A stretch of 64,000 nucleotides of DNA from Butyrivibrio sp. NC2002 (GTDB taxonomy: Bacteria > Bacillota > Clostridia > Lachnospirales > Lachnospiraceae), in assembly GCF_000702265.1 (NCBI RefSeq), contig NZ_JNKZ01000007.1, positions 124,001-188,000 on the forward strand, given 5' to 3'. How positions within the stretch are numbered: position 1 is the stretch's first letter; each line of letters begins with the position of its first letter. The translations under genes and the position numbers were made by a program. This document shows, piece after piece, positions 9,101 to 16,955 of this stretch. The notes below the pieces were generated by a model. That model did no database searches and was not told the origin of the DNA. It was given only the letters and a program-made list of their open reading frames with translations.

Positions 9101-10192
9101 TTGATAGAAGTAAAAAATATTGTAAAAGTCTACGGAAATCATAAGGCCGTAGATGATCTTTCGTTTTCTCTTGAAAAAGGCAAAGTCTATGGCTTTCTGG
9201 GACCAAACGGTGCAGGTAAATCCACAACGATGAACATCATGACCGGCTATATAGCAGCTACAAAAGGCACAGTCACAATAAACGGTCATGACATTTTAAA
9301 AGATGCTGAAGAAGCAAAAAAATGTATTGGATATCTTCCTGAGATTCCGCCTCTTTATACAGATATGACGGTTAAGGAATATCTTTCTTTTGTTATGGAA
9401 CTTAAGAAAGTTCCCAAAAAGGAGAGACGTGACCAGCTTGCAAAGATATTAAAAATGGCAATGCTTGGTGAATATGAAGACAGGATGATAAGAAATCTAT
9501 CAAAAGGTTATAAGCAGAGAGTGGGTATTGCACAGGCTCTTGTAGGATTCCCGGAAGTTATTATTCTCGATGAACCTACTGTTGGTCTTGACCCTCAGCA
9601 GATCATCGAAATAAGAAACCTTATCAAATCTCTTCGCGATGATCATGTTGTTATATTAAGTTCACATATTCTGTCTGAGGTAAATGAAGTATGTGATTAT
9701 GTAATGATCATTTCCCACGGAAAACTTGTGGCAGAGGGTGCTCCTTTAGACCTTGAGGATAAATTCAAGGGAAAAGAACATATTAAGATGTCTATTCTTG
9801 GAGAGGAAGCTCAGATAAGAGGAGCACTCCTTGGAATTGAGTCGCTCTCTGATATTGAAATAAGTGGTGATAAGGATGCTCAGGGCGGCGTTATGGTTGA
9901 GGTTACCAATAATGGTAACGATGATGTAAGAGCTGAGATAGCACGTGCACTTGCGACCCTCGGACTCCCTGTACTTCAGATGGAAGTTGAAAAGAAAAAT
10001 CTTGAAGATGTATTTTTGGAGGTTACCCAGAATACGGAAGAAGCTACAGAAACTCCGGCTGAAGGCGATGAAAAAGACGGATCTGAAAGTGATGAAGAAT
10101 CTGAAAAGGCTGCAGAATCTGATGGTAGTTCAGAATCAGAAGCAGATCCGGTAGCTGAAAAGACAGAGGATGATAAGGAGGATGAGGAATAA
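9101..10192 (+). CDS. ABC transporter ATP-binding protein (GldA/NosF-like)
   Basis: A 363-residue ATPase of an ABC-2 type export system. Walker A is GPNGAGKST (34-42), the signature is LSKGYKQR, and Walker B is IILDEPTVGLDP followed by SSHILSEV. After the ATPase core and a small regulatory domain, about 55 residues at the C-terminus are almost only Glu, Asp, Ser, Thr and Ala, an acidic tail unusual for this family. The start is TTG with CGGAGGA 8 bases upstream. Its stop overlaps the next start by one base, so translation is probably coupled with the permease gene. The transported substrate is unknown; in Bacteroidetes, homologues (GldA) take part in gliding. Confidence 0.92.
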   Translation: MIEVKNIVKVYGNHKAVDDLSFSLEKGKVYGFLGPNGAGKSTTMNIMTGYIAATKGTVTINGHDILKDAEEAKKCIGYLPEIPPLYTDMTVKEYLSFVMELKKVPKKERRDQLAKILKMAMLGEYEDRMIRNLSKGYKQRVGIAQALVGFPEVIILDEPTVGLDPQQIIEIRNLIKSLRDDHVVILSSHILSEVNEVCDYVMIISHGKLVAEGAPLDLEDKFKGKEHIKMSILGEEAQIRGALLGIESLSDIEISGDKDAQGGVMVEVTNNGNDDVRAEIARALATLGLPVLQMEVEKKNLEDVFLEVTQNTEEATETPAEGDEKDGSESDEESEKAAESDGSSESEADPVAEKTEDDKEDEE

Positions 10193-12333
10193 TGTTTGCT
10201 ATTTTTAAAAGAGAATTCAAGTCCTATCTTCAGTCATTTATAGGACCTTTATTTATTGCAGTCGTTATAGGACTGTTTTCACTGTTTTTTATTTTATTTA
10301 ATGTTGTAAGTTTAAATAATAATATCAACGGAACCTTATATAACCTTGGATATTGGGGACTTATGTTCATGATCCCGATACTTTCCATGAGGACTTTCTC
10401 AGAAGAGAGAAGAAACAGAACAGATCAGCTGATTTTGACAGCGCCGGTATCTGTTGGAGGTATAGTGCTTGGCAAATTCCTTGCATTATGTGCGATCCTT
10501 GCAATCCCCACACTTGTATTTTGCCTTGTTGTGCCTGTTATGGCTATGTTTGGCACTGTCCCTGTTTTGTGGAACTATATTAATATACTTGGATTTTTCC
10601 TGTACGGTGTAATGCTGATATCAATCTGCATATTTGTATCAAATCTTACTGATAATCCGATAGTGTGTGCAGTTGTATCTATTGTGATAATCCTTGTTGG
10701 TAACCTTAGCTCTAACTTTTACGGAAATATAAATAACACTGTTGTAAAAGATATTTTTGCATCAACAATTGATTTTTCAACAAGACTTGCAAACATGCTG
10801 ACAGGTGCATGTGACATGACTTCAATTGTGTACTTTATATCTGTTACCGCACTTTTCCTGTTCTTGTCAGTTCAGGTAATCCAGAAAAGAAGATACAGTA
10901 TCTCTAACAAGAACTTTAGTATAAGTGCTTACAGCATTGTAAGTGTCATCGTTATGATCTGCGTTGTTGTTGCAGCTAATATGGCAGCTCTCCAGATTCC
11001 GGATAATATTAGAGAAGTAGATGTAACAGCTCAGAATATCTACTCAATTTCAAATGATTCTAAAAATATAATTGCAGGAATAGACGATGATATAACACTT
11101 TACTTCTTTGCAAATGAAGATGATGAATCTTCAAAATCAAAGGACAAGGGTATAGAGAAGGTATTAAAGCGCTATGCTTCAGCAAGTGACCATATAACTC
11201 TTAGCTATATTGACCCCGTTATAAATCCTCAGTTTGCAAAAAAATATACAGATAAGAATATAAGCTATTCAAGCGTAATAGTTGTAAATGAGACTACAGG
11301 CAGAAGTTACGTTGTAAATTATGATGATATGTATGAAACAACTGTTGATTACAACACATATCAGTCAAACGTAACAGGCTATGATACTGAGGGTGAGATC
11401 ACATACGCACTTCAGTATGTATGCCTTACAGATGATGATCTTATGAATGCATATCAGATAAAGGGCCACAACGAGATAGATATCCCTGATAAATTCAGTG
11501 ATGTTCTTAGCAAGAATAATGTGACAGTAAATGACCTTTCCCTTTTGCAGCAGGACAAAGTGCCGGATGATTGCAGCCTTCTTATCATTAACTCGCCCAT
11601 GACTGACTATTCAGAAAGTGAAGCACAGATGGTCATAGATTATCTTCAGGGCGGAGGAAATGCACTTATAATTACTTATTATCAGTCACAGGTTCAGATG
11701 GATAATTTTGATAAGATCCTTGCATTTTATGGTGTTTCCAAGGGAGACGGAATTGTCGTGGAAAATGATTCCGACAGATATTTCCAGCAGAACTTCTATC
11801 TCTTCCCGTATCTTGGAAGTGACACTATAACAGAGGGTATAGCAGATGAGGCATCAGGTCTTGTATTTGCACCTCTTGCAAGCCCTCTTACTTATGAAGC
11901 AAGTGATGATGTTACGATCACACCTATTTTGTACACATCCGATGATGCTTACATACAGAAGATCAACGTAGAATCAGGTCAGCTTATTGAAAACTCCGAT
12001 GAAGCTCAAAAGAGCACATATTACGTAGGATTAAAAGCTGAAAAGGAATTGGATTCAGGTTCAAGCTGCGCTGTTATCTATTCTTCAGGAGATATGTTCT
12101 CTGAAGGTGCAGATGAAATAGTTTCAGGTCTTAATTTAAAGCTATTTGGCAATACCTTAAATGCACTTGTTGATTTTGAAACTGACCTTGTCACTATACC
12201 TGTTAAGCAGGCTGATTCACCTCTTGTAATTCCTGCAAAAACAGCTATAGCAATGATATCGGTTATGGCAGGCATTGTTGTATTTATTCTTGCGGCAGGT
12301 CTGTCTGTATGGATATCAAGACGCAAGAAGTAA
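10192..12333 (+). CDS. ABC-2 permease fused to a GldG-like extracytoplasmic domain
   Basis: A 713-residue membrane protein. The first 270 residues hold about seven hydrophobic segments typical of an ABC-2 permease (GldF-like, starting FAIFKREFKSYL). A large outside domain of about 410 residues follows (GldG/DUF4350-like, with the VTNLS-type pattern replaced by SLLIINSPMTDYSESE and a MVIDYLQGGGNALII stretch). A final membrane helix at about 687-708 and a basic SRRKK end close the protein. In Bacteroidetes GldF and GldG are separate proteins; in Clostridia the fused form is common. Its partners are the ATPase just upstream and the DUF4340 protein downstream. Confidence 0.88.
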   Translation: MFAIFKREFKSYLQSFIGPLFIAVVIGLFSLFFILFNVVSLNNNINGTLYNLGYWGLMFMIPILSMRTFSEERRNRTDQLILTAPVSVGGIVLGKFLALCAILAIPTLVFCLVVPVMAMFGTVPVLWNYINILGFFLYGVMLISICIFVSNLTDNPIVCAVVSIVIILVGNLSSNFYGNINNTVVKDIFASTIDFSTRLANMLTGACDMTSIVYFISVTALFLFLSVQVIQKRRYSISNKNFSISAYSIVSVIVMICVVVAANMAALQIPDNIREVDVTAQNIYSISNDSKNIIAGIDDDITLYFFANEDDESSKSKDKGIEKVLKRYASASDHITLSYIDPVINPQFAKKYTDKNISYSSVIVVNETTGRSYVVNYDDMYETTVDYNTYQSNVTGYDTEGEITYALQYVCLTDDDLMNAYQIKGHNEIDIPDKFSDVLSKNNVTVNDLSLLQQDKVPDDCSLLIINSPMTDYSESEAQMVIDYLQGGGNALIITYYQSQVQMDNFDKILAFYGVSKGDGIVVENDSDRYFQQNFYLFPYLGSDTITEGIADEASGLVFAPLASPLTYEASDDVTITPILYTSDDAYIQKINVESGQLIENSDEAQKSTYYVGLKAEKELDSGSSCAVIYSSGDMFSEGADEIVSGLNLKLFGNTLNALVDFETDLVTIPVKQADSPLVIPAKTAIAMISVMAGIVVFILAAGLSVWISRRKK

Positions 12334-12349
12334 TATGTGAGGAGATATT

Positions 12350-13009
12350 ATGAAAAAACAAAAGATACAGCTAATAGTAATACTTGTCCTTCTTATCGTC
12401 TTTGTAGGCGGATATTTCGGACTAAAAAAATATAATGAGAATGTACAGGCAAAAGAGAGCGAGCCCAAATATACAGCGCTTGCTCTTACTGACCAGGACG
12501 AAATTGAATCAATTGAAGTTACAAACTTAAACGGAACTTTTGATATAGAAAAGGATGAAAACGGAGATTACTACCTTAAAGACAATGATTCAATAACCGT
12601 TGACAGAGATAAGATCGATTCCAAGATTAAGGAGATAAAAACAATAACCTCCGAACAGGTTGTTGACGGAGCGGAAAACCTTGCAGACTATGGTCTTGAT
12701 GATCCTGATGTTACTGTTGTCATTAGCCTTAAGAATGGAGAAAGCCATACACTTTATTTTGGAGACTTTAATCAGTCTGCATCAACCTATTACCTTAAGG
12801 TTGATGATATCTCCACAATCTATACAGTAAGCAGTACATTGAAGTCTGCATTTATCTTCTCTGCAGATGATATCCAAAAAGCAGAAGAGACAGAAGAAGC
12901 CGCAGAAGAAGCTTCGGAAACAGAAGCTTCAGAATCAGAAGCTTCAGAAACAGAAGATACTGAAACTACTGACAATTCAGAAACTTCTGAAGATACAACC
13001 GATAATTAA
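12350..13009 (+). CDS. DUF4340 domain protein of the Gld-type ABC operon
   Basis: A 219-residue protein with an N-terminal membrane helix (about 5-25), then a DUF4340-type outside domain built of short repeats of the kind IESIEVTN and YGLDDPDVTVVISLKNG. The last 45 residues form an acidic Glu/Ser/Thr/Ala tail encoded by 15-base tandem repeats. It starts 17 bases after the permease gene behind TGAGGAG. DUF4340 proteins regularly accompany GldG-like permeases; they are presumed to work with them on the cell surface, but no function is proven. Confidence 0.85.
   Translation: MKKQKIQLIVILVLLIVFVGGYFGLKKYNENVQAKESEPKYTALALTDQDEIESIEVTNLNGTFDIEKDENGDYYLKDNDSITVDRDKIDSKIKEIKTITSEQVVDGAENLADYGLDDPDVTVVISLKNGESHTLYFGDFNQSASTYYLKVDDISTIYTVSSTLKSAFIFSADDIQKAEETEEAAEEASETEASESEASETEDTETTDNSETSEDTTDN
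12908..12967 (+). repeat. 15-base tandem repeats coding the acidic tail of the DUF4340 protein
   Basis: Four units of 15 bases beginning GAAGCTTC (the last is diverged, beginning GAAGATAC) encode E-A-S-E-T/S repeats. The first three units differ at one or two positions only, so the copy number probably changes by slippage. Confidence 0.8.
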
Positions 13010-13038
13010 CTTTAATTTTCCAAAATCTGTTTATATAG

Positions 13039-13047
13039 TGGTATAAT
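13039..13047 (+). promoter_or_regulatory. Extended -10 promoter before the GlgB-like gene
   Basis: TGG directly before a perfect TATAAT, 48 bases upstream of the chosen start. No good -35 box is seen, as expected for extended -10 promoters. Confidence 0.55.
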
Positions 13048-13094
13048 TGTCTTGAAATTTGTGTTCTAAAATATTTTTTATGCGGAGGATAGAT

Positions 13095-15623
13095 ATGAAT
13101 AACAAGCTATACAAACTGATGAACTGGCCGGAGATCGAGGAGATTATTTATTCGGATGGAGATGATCCTCATCGTATTTTAGGAGCACATAAGGTAGGTT
13201 CAAGTCTACTTATTCAGACATTTTACCCAACAGCAGATGAAATAACAGTTATTCCCGAGACAGGAACAAAGACATACAAGATGGAGCTTGCTGACGAGGC
13301 AGGATTTTTTGCTGTCCTTGTTCCTTACAAGGATAAATTCAGATATAAATACAGGATCAAGCTTGATACAGGCGATATAAAAGAAATTATTGATCCTTAC
13401 AATTTCGAATCCAGAATGGATAGAGAGGATTTCATCCAGCTTAACAGCGGTATCCATTATTCAATCTACGATAAATTCGGTGCACATCCCATGACAATCG
13501 ATAAAGTAGAAGGTACTGCATTTGCAGTATGGGCACCTGATGCTGCAAGAGTCAGCGTTATCGGTGATTTTAATGAGTGGGATGGAAGGATCAACCAGAT
13601 GAAGCGCGTTGATCATGACGGTGTATTTGAAATCTTTATTCCCGGAGCAAAGTGTGGCGATGGCTATCAGTACGAGATAAAGACTAAGGGCGGTGTCATA
13701 TTCAAGAGACCCGATCCTTATGGATACGGATTTAAGGACAAAGAATGCGAAGTATCCAAGATCATAGATATAGGTTCATTTAAGTGGACTGATTCCGAGT
13801 GGATCAAAAACAGAACTTCTTTTGACAGAGACAAGGATGCAATCTCAATCTGTGAGATTTCTCTTGATAGCTTCGCGGCTAAACATAATAATCATATTCC
13901 TGATTTTAAGGAGCTTGCGCTTGATATTTTATCTTATGTTCAGGACCACGGCTTTAACACCATAGAGCTTAAGCCGATAATGGAGCATATTCAGGGACAT
14001 CCTTACCATATAACAGGTTTCTATGCAGTTCAGGGCAGGTACGGTTCTCCTGAGGGCTTCATGGAATTTGTAAATATCATGCATGAAGCAAATATCAGGG
14101 TTATCATGGACTTTGTTCCTACATTTTTCCCTAAGCTTACCTGCGGACTTAACTGCTTTGACGGACAGCCTCTTTATGAGTATCCGGATCCCAGAATGGG
14201 CATACATCCAAGAACAGGAGACCTGGTATTTGATTTTGGAAGAAAACAGGTAACTAATTTCCTTCTTGCATCAGCACTTTTCTGGGTTGGTAAATTCCAC
14301 CTTGATGGCCTTAGAGCTGCAGATGTAGCCAAGATCCTTTATCTTGACTATGACAGAAAGCCCGGTCAGTGGATTCCCAATATGTATGGCGGAAATGAGA
14401 ACCTTGAGGCTAAGGATTTCCTTGTAAACTTTAATACGATCATTAAGAGCATGTTCCCCGGAATCCTTACTCTTACAAAAGAGACTTCATGCTGGCCAAG
14501 GATTACCGGAGACGTTGATGACGGAGGACTTGGATTCGACTATAAGTGGAATAACGGATGGACCAAGGATTTCCTTGACTATATTCAGAACGATCCGCTC
14601 TTTAGATCCGGATATCACAATGAGCTGACATTCTCACTTGTATACTGCTACACAGAGAGATTTGTCCTTGCATATACTCATGAAGATATTGGAAAAGGTC
14701 TTGAGGGACTATACGATCTTATGCCCGGAGATTCTGCGCAGAAGATGGCAGGAGTAAGACTTGCGGTTGCATATCTTATGACACATCCCGGCAAGAAGAT
14801 GATCAGCATGGATCCCAATGCACTTTCAATTGACAATGCTGTTTTCCTTGAAAACATGATCCATTCATTAAATGAACTGTATTATACAAAGCCTGCTCTT
14901 CATGAGCTTGATACTTCTGACTCAGGCTTTGAGTGGATAAACAGCATGGCTGCGGAAGAATGCATGATGAGCTTTATAAGAAGAAGCGAAAAAGATGAGG
15001 AGATGCTCGTAGTTGTTGTAAATATGGCAGGTGTAGACAGAACCTTTGAGGTAGGCGTTCCCTGCGATGGTAAATACTATGAGATATTTAACTCTGATGA
15101 TACATGCTATGGCGGACAGGGACTTGTTAACCCCGGAAGGATCGAGGCTGAGTTCTATGAATCAGACGGAAGACCGTATTCAATCCCTGTTAAGGTAGCT
15201 GCATCTTCACTTGCAATATTCTCTTACACACCTTATACAACTCAGGAGAAGAAGATAAGAAAAATAAGGGAAGAAGAAGCCAGCAACAAGCAGAATGAGA
15301 AGGAAAAGACACTTCGCGAACTCAAGGAGCGTCAGGAAAAAGAAGAAGCTAAGCTGCTGCGAGAGCTTCATGAAAGATATGAGAAGGAACTTGCTGCTCA
15401 GGAAGAAGCAATCGAACAGAAATACAACCAGATAGAAGAGGAACGTATTTCAAGTATTGTTTCCGAAAGCGTAATAGATGATCTGTCAAAGAGCGCTAAA
15501 AGAACTCAAAATGTAAAGACTCAGACAAAAAAATCTGTAGCAAAGAAACCGGCTGCAAAGAAGACTACTACAACAAAAAAGACAGCTGCAAAGAAAAACA
15601 CCGGAAAAAAGACAGATAAATAA
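13095..15623 (+). CDS. glgB: Catalytically degenerate 1,4-alpha-glucan branching enzyme homologue with coiled-coil and Lys-rich tail
   Basis: An 842-residue GlgB-family protein. Two N-terminal carbohydrate-binding-like domains (about 1-210), the GH13 barrel (about 240-600) and the C-terminal beta domain (to about 715) are all recognisable and clearly co-linear with GlgB (YGGNENLEA, GGLGFDYKWNNGW, HPGKKM). Yet the catalytic positions are changed: the nucleophile Asp (E. coli D405) is A409 in GLRAADV, the acid/base Glu (E458) is K462 in LTKETSCW, and the transition-state Asp (D526) is E530 in YTHEDIG; region I reads DFVPTFFP instead of DWVPxHFP. A charged coiled coil (716-795) and a Lys/Ala/Thr-rich end (800-842) have been added. 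It probably binds glucans without branching them. The ATG at 13095 follows CGGAGG; an in-frame ATG 36 bases upstream has no such site. Confidence 0.88.
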   Translation: MNNKLYKLMNWPEIEEIIYSDGDDPHRILGAHKVGSSLLIQTFYPTADEITVIPETGTKTYKMELADEAGFFAVLVPYKDKFRYKYRIKLDTGDIKEIIDPYNFESRMDREDFIQLNSGIHYSIYDKFGAHPMTIDKVEGTAFAVWAPDAARVSVIGDFNEWDGRINQMKRVDHDGVFEIFIPGAKCGDGYQYEIKTKGGVIFKRPDPYGYGFKDKECEVSKIIDIGSFKWTDSEWIKNRTSFDRDKDAISICEISLDSFAAKHNNHIPDFKELALDILSYVQDHGFNTIELKPIMEHIQGHPYHITGFYAVQGRYGSPEGFMEFVNIMHEANIRVIMDFVPTFFPKLTCGLNCFDGQPLYEYPDPRMGIHPRTGDLVFDFGRKQVTNFLLASALFWVGKFHLDGLRAADVAKILYLDYDRKPGQWIPNMYGGNENLEAKDFLVNFNTIIKSMFPGILTLTKETSCWPRITGDVDDGGLGFDYKWNNGWTKDFLDYIQNDPLFRSGYHNELTFSLVYCYTERFVLAYTHEDIGKGLEGLYDLMPGDSAQKMAGVRLAVAYLMTHPGKKMISMDPNALSIDNAVFLENMIHSLNELYYTKPALHELDTSDSGFEWINSMAAEECMMSFIRRSEKDEEMLVVVVNMAGVDRTFEVGVPCDGKYYEIFNSDDTCYGGQGLVNPGRIEAEFYESDGRPYSIPVKVAASSLAIFSYTPYTTQEKKIRKIREEEASNKQNEKEKTLRELKERQEKEEAKLLRELHERYEKELAAQEEAIEQKYNQIEEERISSIVSESVIDDLSKSAKRTQNVKTQTKKSVAKKPAAKKTTTTKKTAAKKNTGKKTDK

Positions 15624-15669
15624 TACAAGTTTTTGAACTATGCATAAATATATTTGAAAAAAGATACAT

Positions 15670-15703
15670 GGCCGCATATAGAAGGTTTATCTTATATGCG
15701 GCC
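15670..15703. repeat. Perfect 11-bp inverted repeat upstream of mscS
   Basis: GGCCGCATATA and TATATGCGGCC form a perfect stem with a 12-base loop. It ends 23 bases before the mscS start. No T run follows, so it is a poor intrinsic terminator. It could be an RNA hairpin in the mscS leader or an operator. Confidence 0.6.
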
Positions 15704-15726
15704 TGTGTAATTGTTGGGAGAAAAAT

Positions 15727-16656
15727 ATGTTTTTAAACAATTCTATTATGTGCCTTGAAGCTGATGTACAGCTTGTCGCAGATAAGACTATCGAAACGAT
15801 TGCTAAGGCTTCCGGGGCTGAGGACATTGATCCTTCTGTTCTTGAAAAGTTCTTTAGGGAACTGCCTGATAAACTTATGACGCTGCTTATAAAGGTTGTT
15901 ATCGCTATAATCTTCCTTGTTGTAATGTGGCAGGTTATAAGATTTATTGCAGCTCTCATCCAGAAATCCCTTGAAAAGACCAAAATAGAAAAAGCAACTG
16001 CACAGTTTTTGTCAAAACTTGTAAAAGTAGTACTTGATATAATGCTGCTATTTACAATAGCGGCAGCTTTTGGAATGGATACGGCAAGCATAGTTGCACT
16101 TCTTGGTTCTGCAGGTGTTGCAATCGGTCTTGCTGTACAGGGAGCCCTTTCCGATTTTGCCGGAGGAATACTTATCCTTATTGCAAAACCGTTCAGGGCA
16201 GGAGATTACATCGTTGTTAACGGTCAGGGGATAGAAGGCACCGTTACCGAGATTTCTCTTATAAATACAAGACTTCTTACTGCTGACAGCAGGAAAGTCA
16301 TAGTACCGAACGGAGGACTTGCATCTGCTACGATCACCAATAACTTCGGAAATACCATGAGAATATTGGATACCATGGTTGGGATTTCCTATAGTGCAGA
16401 TATTGACAAGGCAAGAGCAGTTTCACTAAAAGTCCTTGACGGTAATGAATTCATTTCCGATAAATACGAGAAGAGCGTTTATGTAGATGAGCTTGCAGAC
16501 AGCAGTGTGATCCTTAGAATAAGAGGATGGGTCAAGCCCTCAGATTACGTAAAGGCAAAATGGTCCATGAACGAAGAAATAAAGAAAGCTTTCGACAGGG
16601 AAGGTGTTGAGATACCTTTTCCTCAGGTGGATGTTCATATGAAGAATGTTATGTGA
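15727..16656 (+). CDS. mscS: Small-conductance mechanosensitive channel (MscS family)
   Basis: A 309-residue membrane protein with three hydrophobic segments (about 50-75, 95-115 and 118-140) and the Gly/Ala-rich pore helix, followed by the MscS beta domain. Its signature runs SDFAGGILILIAKPFRAGDY and then GTVTEISLINT and VPNGGLAS. It should open on membrane tension and release solutes under osmotic downshock. About 35 extra residues precede the first membrane segment. The ATG follows TTGGGAG. Confidence 0.93.
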   Translation: MFLNNSIMCLEADVQLVADKTIETIAKASGAEDIDPSVLEKFFRELPDKLMTLLIKVVIAIIFLVVMWQVIRFIAALIQKSLEKTKIEKATAQFLSKLVKVVLDIMLLFTIAAAFGMDTASIVALLGSAGVAIGLAVQGALSDFAGGILILIAKPFRAGDYIVVNGQGIEGTVTEISLINTRLLTADSRKVIVPNGGLASATITNNFGNTMRILDTMVGISYSADIDKARAVSLKVLDGNEFISDKYEKSVYVDELADSSVILRIRGWVKPSDYVKAKWSMNEEIKKAFDREGVEIPFPQVDVHMKNVM

Positions 16657-16691
16657 TCTAATATAAAAACCATAAAATCACGTATTTTCAC

Positions 16692-16720
16692 TTGTATATT
16701 TTTGTCCTTATGGGTATAAT
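16692..16720 (+). promoter_or_regulatory. Sigma-70 type promoter for tRNA-Thr
   Basis: TTGTAT, a 17-base spacer and a perfect TATAAT end 27 bases before the first base of the tRNA. Confidence 0.7.
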
Positions 16721-16747
16721 CATATTTGTGCTTTGGCGCAAATATAT

Positions 16748-16820
16748 GCTGGAATAGCGCAGTCGGTAGCGCAACTGATTCGTAATCAGTAGGTCGAGGG
16801 TTCAAGTCCCTTTTCCAGCT
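16748..16820 (+). tRNA. tRNA-Thr (anticodon CGT)
   Basis: A full cloverleaf can be folded. The acceptor stem is GCTGGAA with TTCCAGC and the D-arm is GCGC/GCGC. The anticodon stem is ACTGA/TCAGT around the loop TTCGTAA, so the anticodon CGU reads ACG. The T-arm is GAGGG TTCAAGT CCCTT with a G-U/T variation. Position 73 is T and no CCA is encoded. It has its own promoter and terminator. Confidence 0.95.
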
Positions 16821-16827
16821 TAACTTT

Positions 16828-16865
16828 AAGAAGAACTTCTAATTTTTGAAGTTCTTCTTTTTTTT
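16828..16865 (+). terminator. Rho-independent terminator after tRNA-Thr
   Basis: A 12-base-pair stem (AAGAAGAACTTC with GAAGTTCTTCTT) encloses an 8-base loop and is followed by a run of T. Confidence 0.9.
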
Positions 16866-16876
16866 CTTGTAAACAC

Positions 16877-16905
16877 TTTAACACTATGCTATTGTAAAGT
16901 ATAAT
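16877..16905 (+). promoter_or_regulatory. Possible promoter for argH
   Basis: A perfect TATAAT sits 17 bases after a weak TTTAAC, 50 bases upstream of the argH start and just after the tRNA terminator. The -35 match is only partial. Confidence 0.5.
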
Positions 16906-16955
16906 GTTCTTGGTTAAATTATTAATGTATATTTTAATTTAAAAGAGGAGATGAA

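Noticed and set aside
12908-12967. Tandem repeats as a CRISPR-like array
   Set aside because: Units are 15 bases without spacers and code in frame for an acidic tail.
13059-13094. Longer start of the GlgB homologue
   Set aside because: The ATG at 13095 has CGGAGG at the right distance; the 12 extra residues do not match GlgB and have no ribosome-binding site.
15493-15623. Lys-rich tail of the GlgB homologue as a frameshift product
   Set aside because: Codon use stays normal, the preceding coiled coil is in the same frame, and no other frame gives a better GlgB end.
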